Source: Bradyrhizobium sp. BTAi1 (GTDB taxonomy: Bacteria; Pseudomonadota; Alphaproteobacteria; Rhizobiales; Xanthobacteraceae). Taken from it: a stretch of 64,000 nucleotides of DNA. The stretch spans positions 1,280,001 through 1,344,000 of the forward strand of contig NC_009485.1 of the NCBI RefSeq assembly GCF_000015165.1. The letters are read 5' to 3'. The notes below the pieces were generated by a model. It saw nothing but the letters and a program-made list of their open reading frames with translations, was not told the origin of the DNA and did not search any database. Within the stretch, counting starts at the first letter, position 1. Every line of letters starts with the position of its first letter. Made by a program: the position numbers and the translations under genes. Shown piece after piece: positions 8,751 through 18,355 of this stretch.

Positions 8751-9533
8751 CTACAGCGTGCCGGGGAAGGCACCGCCGTCGAGGAGGATGTTCTGCCCCG
8801 TGATGTAGCCGGCCTTGGCGCCGCACAGGAAGGCGCAGGCGAGGCCGAACTCTTCGGGATCGCCGAAGCGGCCGGCGGGGTTGGTCTTGGCGCGCTCGGC
8901 CAGGATCTGCTCGGGCGGAATACCGCGACGCTCGGACTCGATCTTGGCGGTGCCGATCAGGCGGTCGGTCTCGAACGGGCCCGGCAGCAGCGCGTTGATG
9001 GTCACGTTGTTGATCACGGTCTTGCGCGACAGGCCGGCGACGAAACCGGTGAGGCCGGCGCGGGCCCCGTTGGAGAGGCCGAGAATGTCGATCGGCGCCT
9101 TCACCGCGGCCGAGGTGATGTTGACGATGCGGCCGAACTTGCGCGCCATCATGCCGTCGACGGTCGCCTTGATCAGTTCGATCGGCGTCAGCATGTTGGC
9201 ATCGAGTGCCTTGATCCAATCATCGCGCGTCCAGTTGCGGAAGTCGCCGGGCGGCGGGCCGCCGGCATTGTTGATCAATATGTCCGGATCCGGGCACGCC
9301 TTGAGGACCGCAGCACGGCCCTCTGGCGTCGTGATGTCGCCAGCCACCTCGGTCACGGTGATGTCCGGATTGGCCGCGCGAATGTCGGCTGCAGTCTTGG
9401 CCAGCGCCTCGGCGCCGCGCGCGGTGATCGTGACATGCACCCCCTCATTGGCGAGCGCGATGGCGCAGGCGCGGCCCAGCCCCTTGCTGGAGGCGCAGAC
9501 GATGGCGCGGCGGCCCTTGATCCCGAGATCCAC
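8751..9533 (-). CDS. SDR-family oxidoreductase with altered catalytic site
   Basis: A 260-residue short-chain dehydrogenase/reductase fold protein. The glycine-rich motif is altered (CASSKGLG where TGxxxGxG is usual), NNAGG is present, and a VNITSAA serine is in place. Where the catalytic YxxxK should lie the sequence is LSNGARAGL, so the Tyr is Ser and the Lys is Arg. A known SDR subgroup (recalled as BKR-like, cd05344) lacks a perfect tetrad in just this way. A classical reductase reaction is therefore doubtful. The start is GTG at 9533 with CGGAG upstream. Confidence 0.85.
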   Translation of the reverse strand: MDLGIKGRRAIVCASSKGLGRACAIALANEGVHVTITARGAEALAKTAADIRAANPDITVTEVAGDITTPEGRAAVLKACPDPDILINNAGGPPPGDFRNWTRDDWIKALDANMLTPIELIKATVDGMMARKFGRIVNITSAAVKAPIDILGLSNGARAGLTGFVAGLSRKTVINNVTINALLPGPFETDRLIGTAKIESERRGIPPEQILAERAKTNPAGRFGDPEEFGLACAFLCGAKAGYITGQNILLDGGAFPGTL

Positions 9534-9659
9534 GATTGATGACTCCGAATATGTCAGTGAAACAGAAGCGATGATGGCGGCATTCTAGCCAAGCAAGCTG
9601 TCGCTGATAAGAGCAACCGGGCTGTGCCGAATTGCATGGCTCGCCAGTGCGGGCGGTGA

Positions 9660-10178
9660 TCAGATGCGCCGTTCCTGCTTGAGACGATCGATCAGGCCGG
9701 CCACCTCGGGCGGCAGCGAGCGGAAGCCCTTCGCGCCTGCGAGCGAGAGCAGCGGTCGCAACCGCGAGCCTTCGAGAAAGCGGGGCTGGCGCTCGGGTGG
9801 GACGATCTTGTCGAACACCAGGACGAGCGTGGTCGCCACCATGCCCACGCGCACGGCGCCAAGCAGCGCACCGGCGAGCCGGTCGCCGAAGCCGGCTTCG
9901 GAACCGATCGCCTGATCCAGGAGGATGCGACCGATCTTGCCCAGGGCGACGCCGATGACGACGAAGGCAGCGAAGAACTGCAGCCAGCCCTGGGCCAGGG
10001 GCACGCCATGGACATCTCTGAGCTGCGGGCTCATCGCTGCGACGGCTCCCATCGCCAGCGGCATCGCCAACAGATAAGCCAGTATCGTGATGGCGCTGCG
10101 CAACAGCCCGGTCGAAAAGCCGCTATAGACGGCGATCACCAGTCCAACACAAGCGGCGAGGTCGAAGGCGTTCATCAT
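9660..10178 (-). CDS. CvpA-family inner-membrane protein
   Basis: A 172-residue protein with four hydrophobic segments: AFDLAACVGLVIAVYSGF, AITILAYLLAMPLAMGAVAAM, FFAAFVVIGVALGKI and AGALLGAVRVGMVATTLVLVF. This is the layout of CvpA/colicin V production proteins, whose function outside Escherichia coli is poorly defined. The upstream extension of the frame to 10637 is antisense to the following SDR gene and was discarded. The gene is divergent from the SDR at 10288. Confidence 0.7.
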   Translation of the reverse strand: MMNAFDLAACVGLVIAVYSGFSTGLLRSAITILAYLLAMPLAMGAVAAMSPQLRDVHGVPLAQGWLQFFAAFVVIGVALGKIGRILLDQAIGSEAGFGDRLAGALLGAVRVGMVATTLVLVFDKIVPPERQPRFLEGSRLRPLLSLAGAKGFRSLPPEVAGLIDRLKQERRI

Positions 10179-10287
10179 TGTTCCGCTGTGGTTGTAGGCG
10201 GGGCCGGTAAACAATTCCGGTTTGCCCTCCTTCAAATCGTCTGTATCAAATGCGCCGCAACAAACGAGGAAACCCAAGGGGAGTGTC

Positions 10288-11049
10288 ATGTCCGACCTGT
10301 TCGACGTCAGCCGGGAAGTGATCCTGATCACCGGCGCGAGCCAGGGGCTGGGCCGGCAGTTCGCACGCGTGCTGTCGGCGCACGGTGCCGCGGTCGCATT
10401 GGCTGCGCGGCAGACCGGCAAGCTCAAGGCGCTCGAGGACGAGATCAAGGCCAAGGGCGGTCGCGCGGTGGCCGTCGAGATGGATGTGACGAGCGCGGCA
10501 TCGATCGCCAAGGGCTTGGATGCGGCCGAGTCCGCGCTGGGTCCGATCACGGTGCTGATCAACAATGCCGGCATTGCGGTCGAGAAGCTGGCGGTCGAGC
10601 AGAGCGAGGCGGATTGGGACGCGGTGATCGGCGCCAATCTGAAGGGGGCTTATTTCGCGGCAACCGAGGTGGCGCGCCGGATGATCGCACGCAAGGGCGG
10701 CGGCAACATCATCAACATCGCATCGGTGCTCGGCTTCAGCGTCGTGAAGTTCATTGCACCCTACGCGATTTCCAAGGCGGGGGTCGTTCAGGCGACCAAG
10801 GCGCTGGCGCTGGAACTCGCCGCCAGCGACATCCGCGTCAACGCGCTGGCGCCGGGCTACATCGACACCGACATCAACCATGACGTCTGGGAGACGCCCG
10901 CGGGCGAGAAGCTGATCAAGCGCATTCCGCAGCGGCGCGTCGGCCGTGAGAGCGATCTCGACGGCGCCATCATGCTGCTGGCCTCGCCCGCCTCGCGCTA
11001 CATGACGGGCAGCGTGGTCACCGTCGATGGCGGCTTCCTGCTGACCTGA
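10288..11049 (+). CDS. SDR-family NAD(P)-dependent oxidoreductase
   Basis: A 253-residue classical short-chain dehydrogenase with an intact cofactor motif (LITGASQGLGRQFA), NNAGIAV, catalytic Ser in INIASVLGF, YAISK active-site Tyr/Lys, and a C-terminal TGSVVTVDGGF. Comparable proteins are 3-oxoacyl-ACP reductase-like or act on small alcohols; the substrate is not readable. AAGGGGAG precedes the ATG at 10288. It is convergent with the GMC oxidoreductase, with a 20-bp gap. Confidence 0.92.
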   Translation: MSDLFDVSREVILITGASQGLGRQFARVLSAHGAAVALAARQTGKLKALEDEIKAKGGRAVAVEMDVTSAASIAKGLDAAESALGPITVLINNAGIAVEKLAVEQSEADWDAVIGANLKGAYFAATEVARRMIARKGGGNIINIASVLGFSVVKFIAPYAISKAGVVQATKALALELAASDIRVNALAPGYIDTDINHDVWETPAGEKLIKRIPQRRVGRESDLDGAIMLLASPASRYMTGSVVTVDGGFLLT

Positions 11050-11069
11050 CCGGCGCCGGTCGAAGCCGA

Positions 11070-12674
11070 TCAGGTGCCGCGCAGCTCGCTCTTGATCATG
11101 TCGGCGGCCTTCTCGCCGATCATGATCGTCGGCGCATTGGTGTTACCCCCGATCAAGGTCGGCATGATCGAGGCGTCGACCACGCGCAGCCCGGCGAGTC
11201 CGCGGACCCTCAGTTGCGGATCGACCACCGCGAGCGGATCATCGACGCCCATCTTGCAGGTGCCAACCGGGTGATAGACGGTATCGACGCGACTGCGCAG
11301 GATGGCGCGGATGTCGTCATCGCTCCTGACCTCGGAGGTGAACAGATCGCGCTTGCCGAGGCTGCGCATGGCCGGCGTCTGCATCAGCCGCTGCGTGGTC
11401 TTGTAGCCGGCGACCATGGCCTCGAGGTCCTCCTCCTCACCGAGGAAATTCGGATCGATCAGCGGCGCGGTCAGCGGATCGGCGTTCTTCAGCATGACCG
11501 TGCCGCGGCTCCTGGGCCGCAGCAGACAAAAATGGCAGGAGAAGCCATTGCCATGGCGCTTGCGGCCGTGATCGTCGGTGACGGCCATGCCGAAATGGAG
11601 CTGGATGTCGGGACTATCGAGGTCGGGGCGGGTCTTCAGGAAGCCGCCGCATTCGGCAAAGTTCGAGGTGATCGGTCCGCGCCGCTCGCGGCGATATTGC
11701 AGCGCCCCGCGCAGCAGGCGGCTGATGCCCTGGGGCGACAATGACGAGAAGTTCGGGTTATCCGAGAGATAGGCGAAGATGAAGTCGGGATGGTCCTGGA
11801 GGTTTTGTCCGACGCCCGGCAGATCGTGCAGGGGGGCGATGCCGAGCCGCGCCAATGCGGCGGCGTCGCCTATGCCCGAGAGCATCAAGAGCTGCGGTGT
11901 CTGAAACGCGCCGGAGGCGAGGATCACCTCGCGCCGGCAGCGGATCTCCTTGACCTCCTTGCCCTGGCGATATTTGACGCCGATCGCGCGCTTGCCGTCG
12001 AACAGGATCAGCGAGGCCTGCGCCGCGGTCTCGACCCGGAGATTGCGCCGCGTGCCGAGATGCGGCTGGATGTAGGCGCGTGCAGCACTCCAGCGCTCGC
12101 CATTGCGCTGCGTGACCTGATACAGTCCAAGACCTTCCTGGGTCTCGGCATTGAAATCGTCGCGAAGCGGAAACTGCGCCTCGCGGGCGGCCTGCAGGAA
12201 GATCTCATGCACCGGATTGTCGGTGCGCAGGCGGTTGACCGGCAGCGGCCCCGATTGGCCGTGATAGGCGCCGTTGAAATCCGCATTGTTCTCCGCCCGT
12301 TTGAAATAGGGCAGCACGTCGTCATAGGACCAGCCGGCATTGCCGAGCGCGGCCCAATGGTCGTAGTCGGCGCGGTGGCCGCGAATATAGACCATGGCGT
12401 TGATGGCGGATGAGCCGCCGAGTCCGCGGCCGCGCGGCTGGTAGCCGATGCGGCCGTTCAGGCCCTTCTGCGGCACTGTCGTGAACGACCAATTATTGAC
12501 CGGACCCGCGACCATCAGGAACAGCATATAAGGCGTCGTGACGATCCAATTGTCGTTGCGCCCGCCGGCGTCGAGCAGCGCGACCGACGTCGCCGGATCC
12601 TCCGATAACCGCCCGGCGACCGTCGCCCCGCCGCTGCCGCCGCCCACGACGATGAAATCGACCTCGTCCGTCAC
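11070..12674 (-). CDS. GMC-family FAD-dependent oxidoreductase (choline dehydrogenase-like)
   Basis: A 534-residue glucose-methanol-choline oxidoreductase. The FAD dinucleotide-binding motif VVGGGSGGATVAGRL lies at the N-terminus. The GMC signatures GRGLGGSSAINAMVYIRG and SGAFQTPQLLMLSGIG follow, and the C-terminal active-site region reads YHPVGTCKMG with a later GGNTNAPTIMIGEKAA. It oxidises alcohols, with electrons passing to the respiratory chain or oxygen; choline is only one possibility. The start is GTG at 12674, with AGGGAGAG 7 bases upstream, instead of an in-frame ATG at 12734. An aldehyde dehydrogenase follows upstream on the same strand, a plausible functional partner for the aldehyde product. 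Confidence 0.92.
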   Translation of the reverse strand: MTDEVDFIVVGGGSGGATVAGRLSEDPATSVALLDAGGRNDNWIVTTPYMLFLMVAGPVNNWSFTTVPQKGLNGRIGYQPRGRGLGGSSAINAMVYIRGHRADYDHWAALGNAGWSYDDVLPYFKRAENNADFNGAYHGQSGPLPVNRLRTDNPVHEIFLQAAREAQFPLRDDFNAETQEGLGLYQVTQRNGERWSAARAYIQPHLGTRRNLRVETAAQASLILFDGKRAIGVKYRQGKEVKEIRCRREVILASGAFQTPQLLMLSGIGDAAALARLGIAPLHDLPGVGQNLQDHPDFIFAYLSDNPNFSSLSPQGISRLLRGALQYRRERRGPITSNFAECGGFLKTRPDLDSPDIQLHFGMAVTDDHGRKRHGNGFSCHFCLLRPRSRGTVMLKNADPLTAPLIDPNFLGEEEDLEAMVAGYKTTQRLMQTPAMRSLGKRDLFTSEVRSDDDIRAILRSRVDTVYHPVGTCKMGVDDPLAVVDPQLRVRGLAGLRVVDASIMPTLIGGNTNAPTIMIGEKAADMIKSELRGT

Positions 12675-12853
12675 GCGTCTCTCCCTGATGTTGTCTTGCT
12701 TGTTGTTGGACGTCATTCCGGGGGTGACGCGCACGTGGATGGCAATGCCATTGACGTGCCGAGCTGACCCCGGATCGCGCAGTGGATGTTTGCCCGCTTG
12801 CCTGCGGATGCCGGCTCACGCCGGATGCACCCGGCGCAACGCGGTCAAGGCGT

Positions 12854-14287
12854 TCAGCTCAGCAGCCGCAGCAACTTCTCGATCCGGGCGATGCTGGTGC
12901 CATAGGGCGGATAGAGGTCCTTCATGCGGTTGAAGGGCGAGCGGTAGAACACCGGCTTCAACTTGCTGAAGCTGTTGAAGCCCCACTCGCCATGATAATG
13001 CCCGATGCCGGATGCGCCGACGCCGCCCATCGGCTGATTCATCTGGGCGAAATGCAACAAACAATCGTTGATCGTCACGCCACCGGAGACCGTGCGCGCC
13101 AGCACGGCTTCGCGCGCCGCGTCGTCCCGACCGAACCAGTACAGCGCCAGCGGCCGGTCATGGGCGTTGATATAGCGGATCACCTCGTCGGCCGCGCGAT
13201 AGGTCATCACAGGCAGCAGGGGTCCGAAGATCTCCTCCTGCATGATCGCCATGTCAGGTGTCGCGCCGATCAGCACGGTGGGCGGGAATTTGCGCAGCTT
13301 CTTCCAGGCGGGATCTTCCGGGCTTGTCGCGCTCAGTGGCTTGGCGCCGCGGGCGATCGCGTCCCGCAGCAATCCCTCCAGCCGCGCATAATGGCGATCG
13401 GAGATGATCGAGGTGTAGTCGTTGTTGGCCGGATTGGTGCCGAACATCTGCAGCATGTTGCGGTGGAGCTTGTCTGCGAACGCGTCGCGCTGCGGCTCGG
13501 GTACGAACACATAGTCCGGTGCGATGCAGGTCTGGCCGGCATTGAGCAGCTTGGCATAGGCGATGCGCTCGGCCGCCTGATCGAGGTCGGCAGAGACGTC
13601 GACGATGGTCGGCGACTTGCCGCCGAGCTCGAGCGTGACCGGTGTCAGATTGCGCCCCGCCGCCTCGGCGACGATGCGGCCGACCCGGGTCGAGCCGGTG
13701 AACACCAGATGATCGAACGGCAGCGCGGCGAAAGCCTGCGCGACGCCATCCTCGATCCCGGTGACGGAGAGGACGGTCGGGTCAAAATGCGCGGCGATGA
13801 CCTCCCGGAGCAGGGCCGCGAATCGTGGTGTCAGCTCGCTGGGCTTGATCAGGACGCGATTGCCGGCGGCGATGGCGCCGATGGCGGGCGCGAGCGTCAG
13901 CTGCAGCGGATAGTTCCAGGGCGCGATGATGCCGACCACGCCGAGAGGCTGCGGCAGCAGGCGGTTGCGGGCGGGCCAGAACTGCAGCGCGGTCGCGATC
14001 CGCCGCGGCGCCATCCAGCGCGGCAGCAGTTTCAGCGTGTGCTTGATCTCGGCTTGGAGAAACAGGGTCTCTGCGATCGTGGTCTCGACCGCGCAGCGAT
14101 GGCCGAAATCGGCCGAGATCGCCTGCTCCAGGCGCTTCTCATTGTCCGCCAGCATCGTCCGCAGCCGTCTCAGGCTGTCGAGCCGCGCGGCGAGGCTCGG
14201 CGGCGGCGCGCTGCGCGACGCCTCGATCATGGCATGGAAGGCGTCATCGAGCGCCAGAACAGGGGGGCTCTTCAGGGATTGATCCAT
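12854..14287 (-). CDS. Aldehyde dehydrogenase (coniferyl aldehyde dehydrogenase-like)
   Basis: A 477-residue NAD(P)-dependent aldehyde dehydrogenase. The catalytic glutamate is in VTLELGGKSP and the catalytic cysteine in NAGQTCIAPDYV; GSTRVGRIV forms the cofactor loop. The length below 500 and the C-terminal FYRSPFNRMKDLYPPY segment are typical of the coniferyl-aldehyde/fatty-aldehyde branch (class 3-like). The start at 14287 has GAGGAG upstream. It reads towards the GMC oxidoreductase on the same strand with a 180-bp gap, so the pair may oxidise an alcohol to the acid in two steps. Confidence 0.92.
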   Translation of the reverse strand: MDQSLKSPPVLALDDAFHAMIEASRSAPPPSLAARLDSLRRLRTMLADNEKRLEQAISADFGHRCAVETTIAETLFLQAEIKHTLKLLPRWMAPRRIATALQFWPARNRLLPQPLGVVGIIAPWNYPLQLTLAPAIGAIAAGNRVLIKPSELTPRFAALLREVIAAHFDPTVLSVTGIEDGVAQAFAALPFDHLVFTGSTRVGRIVAEAAGRNLTPVTLELGGKSPTIVDVSADLDQAAERIAYAKLLNAGQTCIAPDYVFVPEPQRDAFADKLHRNMLQMFGTNPANNDYTSIISDRHYARLEGLLRDAIARGAKPLSATSPEDPAWKKLRKFPPTVLIGATPDMAIMQEEIFGPLLPVMTYRAADEVIRYINAHDRPLALYWFGRDDAAREAVLARTVSGGVTINDCLLHFAQMNQPMGGVGASGIGHYHGEWGFNSFSKLKPVFYRSPFNRMKDLYPPYGTSIARIEKLLRLLS

Positions 14288-14884
14288 GGGCGTCTCCTCG
14301 CGTGTCCTGCGGCGGCGCTTGGGCCGTCGTTCTCGTTCGTTGCGCAAAGCTGCCGTGTTGCGAAACCCTTGGCAAGCGTGCGGCCGCTGTTTCCGTCGCG
14401 ATGGGGTTGCGAACGCCTCGAAGGGGAAGGCCTTCTTCCACGGGCCGACGAGATCGTCCGACGCCTGGCGGAACTGCCGCTGGTCCCAGCCGCCGCTTAC
14501 CGCCTGTTCGCCACGGGGCGAGCACCGGCCGTCCACTCGATCATGATGCGTTTCCACAGAAGCGCATCATGATCTTCTCCTTGCTTGAGCATGATCTCTT
14601 GGGAAAACCGGTTTCTGCTTTTTTGAGGTTATATCCTAACTGGTTGATTCAAAATGGCTTTTTTCAGGATTGCGGCTCCCGGGACAGGTGTCATAATCCC
14701 GCAAAAAAACTTTGCCGAAAGCCCTTTCCAAATCCGCCTCGCATTGGTACATACCGCCCGCACCCGATGGCCGACCCGGCCTACGGGCTCAAGCCTTCTC
14801 AGGAAGCCTTTGGGATGGATCGGCGGCACTCTCGAGTGTCAGCCAGGAACACCCGACACTTCCCGACAGGGTCGCACCAGTTAA
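14288..14884. other. Long non-coding stretch upstream of tRNA-fMet
   Basis: No credible gene was found in about 600 bases; the open frames present have atypical composition and run through the tRNA. A perfect 12-bp inverted repeat (14,539-14,550 and 14,563-14,574) resembles a dispersed Bradyrhizobium palindrome containing GATCATG. The tRNA promoter must lie near the right end but no convincing -35/-10 pair was recognised. Confidence 0.5.
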
Positions 14885-14962
<78 letters not shown>

Positions 14963-14990
14963 ATAAGTCCCTGTAATAGCAGGAAATTCT

Positions 14991-15023
14991 AGAGAGCCGC
15001 TCAATCGGAGCGGCTCTCTTTTT
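14991..15023 (+). terminator. Island-borne terminator behind tRNA-fMet
   Basis: A perfect 12-bp stem (14,991-15,002 with 15,008-15,019), a 5-base loop and a T5 tract lie 30 bases after the tRNA. It differs from the native tRNA terminator, which has been displaced to 46,637, so the island restores termination for the tRNA it occupies. Confidence 0.85.
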
Positions 15024-15026
15024 GCC

Positions 15027-15050
15027 TCGTGTCGCCACCGTGTCGCCACC
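15027..15050 (+). repeat. Tandem GTGTCGCCACC repeat near the left end
   Basis: Two adjacent copies of GTGTCGCCACC in a 24-bp block that recurs identically at 46,447-46,470 in the same orientation. A block repeated at both ends next to the att cores is what integrase arm-type sites look like. Confidence 0.6.
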
Positions 15051-15195
15051 AGCTCTGGGCATGCCGAGCAGGTCAAGAAGGGCGATGAAATTGGCGTGCG
15101 GCTGGGCTCGGGCCGGTTCACGGGATACTCTAATCTTTTGGGGTTGTGTATCGCCCCCGACTTTGTGTGCCGCCAAACATCATTAGGGGGCCGAT

Positions 15196-18100
15196 ATGAC
15201 CGCGCGAATTTTTTTGGGGGCTGTGTTCGTACTATTTCTGGGCGCGCCAGCTAACGCCGCGTCGGAAATCGATAGAGCTGTCTGGGTTGGCAACGCCTCC
15301 TATCAGATCAGCAGGGGACGGAACTGGGAATACGTTGACTATCTTGATCGAACAGTCTCGATCAGTGCAGGCGGCCCGAGCAGTCAAGTCTGGGTCCATG
15401 AAGCAGATGCACTAAAGCATCGAACGTTCATAGATTCTCTTGACCAAAGTGGATTGCCTAGGACAGGTGTCCAGCATAGCGAGTTTTTGGATCCAGAAGC
15501 CTCTCGCGCGAACAAAATATATGAGGCTTTAAAGCAGGCCGGTCCCCCAGGCTTTTTGGTCGGGGACTGGCTTCAGAGCCAACTGCGCACCGCTATCGAG
15601 CCTCGCGAGATGCTCCTCTTGTCGCAACAGAATCGTGCGGCGAGCAACTCCTTCCGGACCAACGCCAGGCGTCTAACTGAAGTACTCGGAGCCGTTTACG
15701 ATCTTGCGCAAAAGGATAAGACTTACGGCGAGTTCATCGACGTTGTATTTGGAAGAAGGTTTGGGGCGAACACGAACGACGCCGCTGACACGATTTTAGC
15801 GAACAACCCGGACTACGCGAACAATCGATATGTTCGACAACTGGTAAAGAGCGGGGGATCTGCTCAGGATCGTGCTGTACGGTTAGTTGAGGCAGTTAAG
15901 CGCGATCTACAAGCAAAGATCGACGGGATGGGTTCGGAGGTATCCCGAATAGCAGGCAATCTGCGCCGAGAAGAGGACATTTCGGTTAAGGCGAGTTCAA
16001 AAAGCGAGGAAGCATTCAAAAAAATCATCTTGAGTGCGGAAGCGCAGAACCGCGCCGCGATTGTTCGGGCTGAGGTAGAAGACCTCCGCGCAGCAGGCTT
16101 CGTAGTATCTGCTTTCTTGAGCGACCGCGACCTCGCGCGTGGCATTAACGCGACAACACAAGCGGTCGGTCAGTTCTACACCTCTGTGAATGACTTCGAG
16201 CAGAACCAGCTACTACTGAAAGCTCGCCATGGAGAGAACCTAGCCACAGCTATGAGCGCGGCAGCTTTGACATACAACTTCTTGTCGATTGGGTTGTTGC
16301 TAAGTCAAGCATTCGGACCACATCAGGATTCCCCTGACGCAATCATATTGTCTGCAATTAAGGAGCTTTCTAAGCAGCTTGCCGAGTTCCAGAAAGAAGT
16401 TCGCGCTCGGTTTGACCATATCGATTGGGAGCTAAACGAAATCTACTCCTTGATGGTGCGAGATTTCGCGTCTTTGGCCGAATCTATTGGCCGTGTTCGC
16501 TATGATGTCGAGGCAGCACAGCGGGCCATTGACCGGATTGCGCTACGGCTCGATGCCTTTCAGCGAAACACACTAGCGCGCCTGGATCTGGCGATTGACC
16601 AGCGGTTTCACGCTGAGATGGAAAAATGTCTAGGCTACGAACAAAGAACTGGCCGACGCCTAACGCAAGAAAGATATAGCGACTGCGTTGCAGAGATTAT
16701 TTCTTATCTAAAGGAGGCACGAGATCCGACTCGCTCTGATTATTGGGACGCTTCTTTGGATACGCCACAATCGCTAGCCGAGAGACTGAAAGATGAGGAT
16801 TGGCCCGCACACGTCAATTTGTTTCGAGGCATGGCAAGGGCAAGAGCTGGATTTGAGTTCGGCGGCATTCGCGCTAACCCAACGAGATGGGCGTTAGCTT
16901 CAGCAGCATTCGTTGATCTTTCCGCTGAGAACATTGATTACTTCCGGGCGTCGCCGTTGGTCGATTTTGACGCTCTAAACAGCGAAGGCGAAGCCCTATC
17001 TCGGGAGTTCGGGTGGGAGATCAGCTTTAAGCAGCCCGCGCGGATACTCAATCTGTATCGCGATTTGATCGTTCGCTACAACGAATCTTTAAAGCGGACC
17101 CAGGCCGCGGCCGCTGAAGTCCGGAAGAACGCGATAAGCGCGTTAGGTAGTCAGCTTGCAGATGCTTCTCCTTCGCTTGAAACTGCCTCTCCCGAAGTTA
17201 AGGTTCTAGCTTCGACGATTGCGAAACGTGAGATTCGACACGCTGCTAGAACAAGCGAGGACTTGATTGCAATAAATAAGAAGCCATGGCCAAGCGTTGG
17301 GCCGCAGACCCCGCGTGGTCCTGTTGTTGGTGATGAGCGTTGGCCGAACGTATTTAACCCTGAAAAGGTTTGGGCTGCAATTTTACAGAACGATGATCTT
17401 CTAAAATGGGAGATGCTTGGGTTAGGCAAATTGGAACTGACTTACATCGCATACTACTCAAATGTGGCTACTGGCGAATATCAGATATACGCTGCGCCGA
17501 CAATTGGTTACTGGCTACAAGCCAAAGACAAGGCGAGCGGAACGGTTACTAAGCTGGCGAGTGCTACAGTCGGGCAGAAGAGCCGGGTGTGGTTGGGATG
17601 GAATGGCGGAGGTAGTCACCTTATCCAAAATACTGCGTTCGATTTTTCGAACTATCTAAAAGAGACTGAGTTGCCGTTTGGGTTGCCGCAGTTTTCACTC
17701 GACCTAGATGCGAAGACAATTGAGCAGCAGGTCAGCGCAGCGAGCGAAATCATGGCTACTCGCGTTCGTGAGGAGCTGATCAGTAAATTGAAATCTTCGA
17801 CCAGCGACCTCTCGCAAGCACTCTTCGAGCTCGACGGATGCGTTCGCGCATTGAGGGGATTAACGGTTCTTGCATTTCCAAGGTCAGTGGCCGTGAATGA
17901 TGATCTACGAGCCATTTTATTTGGGCAAGATGATGCGGGCAGCCAGGAGCAGATTGCGCCCTTGCTGACGAGCAAAAACGCTTTCAATTTGGTTCTTTGG
18001 CCTGACCTTCAAAAGGCGCGACAGGGCGCTCAAAACGCTCCTAAAGGTGGAGGTCCAGAGCAATGGCCACCGTCTGTTTTCCTGAGGGATCTGGACGCGC

Positions 18101-18243
18101 GGACCGAAAATAGTGAGCGAGTCCTTCTAGAAGTGATCGAATCAATCGTCACCGACAAGTCTGCAGGTCCGCAATCCCAGGCAGTCGTCAGCGAGGGGCT
18201 GCGAAGGCTAGAGACGCTCAAAAATCTCAGATCGCTACAATGA
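15196..18243 (+). CDS. Large exported protein of unknown function (1015 residues)
   Basis: I do not recognise this family. The N-terminus is a clear signal peptide (RIFLGAVFVLFLGAPANA, cleavage near residue 21), so the protein is probably periplasmic or secreted. Residues about 235-330 and 385-480 are rich in charged heptad-like helices (for example EFQKEVRARFDHIDWELNEIY), suggesting coiled coils. Between them lies a hydrophobic stretch near residue 355 (SAAALTYNFLSIGLLLSQAF) that could be a membrane or pore-forming helix. The C-terminal third is mixed alpha/beta, with no catalytic motif I can name. AGGGGG precedes the ATG. It is the first gene after the left attachment site, and the next gene is convergent and also encodes an exported protein. 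An export-linked toxin or surface role is conceivable but is inference only. Confidence 0.8.
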   Translation: MTARIFLGAVFVLFLGAPANAASEIDRAVWVGNASYQISRGRNWEYVDYLDRTVSISAGGPSSQVWVHEADALKHRTFIDSLDQSGLPRTGVQHSEFLDPEASRANKIYEALKQAGPPGFLVGDWLQSQLRTAIEPREMLLLSQQNRAASNSFRTNARRLTEVLGAVYDLAQKDKTYGEFIDVVFGRRFGANTNDAADTILANNPDYANNRYVRQLVKSGGSAQDRAVRLVEAVKRDLQAKIDGMGSEVSRIAGNLRREEDISVKASSKSEEAFKKIILSAEAQNRAAIVRAEVEDLRAAGFVVSAFLSDRDLARGINATTQAVGQFYTSVNDFEQNQLLLKARHGENLATAMSAAALTYNFLSIGLLLSQAFGPHQDSPDAIILSAIKELSKQLAEFQKEVRARFDHIDWELNEIYSLMVRDFASLAESIGRVRYDVEAAQRAIDRIALRLDAFQRNTLARLDLAIDQRFHAEMEKCLGYEQRTGRRLTQERYSDCVAEIISYLKEARDPTRSDYWDASLDTPQSLAERLKDEDWPAHVNLFRGMARARAGFEFGGIRANPTRWALASAAFVDLSAENIDYFRASPLVDFDALNSEGEALSREFGWEISFKQPARILNLYRDLIVRYNESLKRTQAAAAEVRKNAISALGSQLADASPSLETASPEVKVLASTIAKREIRHAARTSEDLIAINKKPWPSVGPQTPRGPVVGDERWPNVFNPEKVWAAILQNDDLLKWEMLGLGKLELTYIAYYSNVATGEYQIYAAPTIGYWLQAKDKASGTVTKLASATVGQKSRVWLGWNGGGSHLIQNTAFDFSNYLKETELPFGLPQFSLDLDAKTIEQQVSAASEIMATRVREELISKLKSSTSDLSQALFELDGCVRALRGLTVLAFPRSVAVNDDLRAILFGQDDAGSQEQIAPLLTSKNAFNLVLWPDLQKARQGAQNAPKGGGPEQWPPSVFLRDLDARTENSERVLLEVIESIVTDKSAGPQSQAVVSEGLRRLETLKNLRSLQ

Positions 18244-18355
18244 TCTTGATCTAGCATTTCTGTTTGCATTGCGGTCTAAGCAGCGGATAGAGAGTTGGCG
18301 AAGCTTGCCGGTTCTGATTTTCTGGCCCATTACGAACTCGCGATAGAGCAAGTGG

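Noticed and set aside
9660..10637. The extended 325-codon version of the CvpA-like gene
   Set aside because: The extra N-terminal 150 residues are antisense to the SDR gene at 10288 and have low-complexity Ser/Ala composition.
12712..12790. Possible palindromic repeat upstream of the GMC oxidoreductase gene
   Set aside because: Short arms (GCACGT/ACGTGC and CCGGGGGT/ACCCCGG) are present but imperfect, and no clear match to the other repeats of the window was found.
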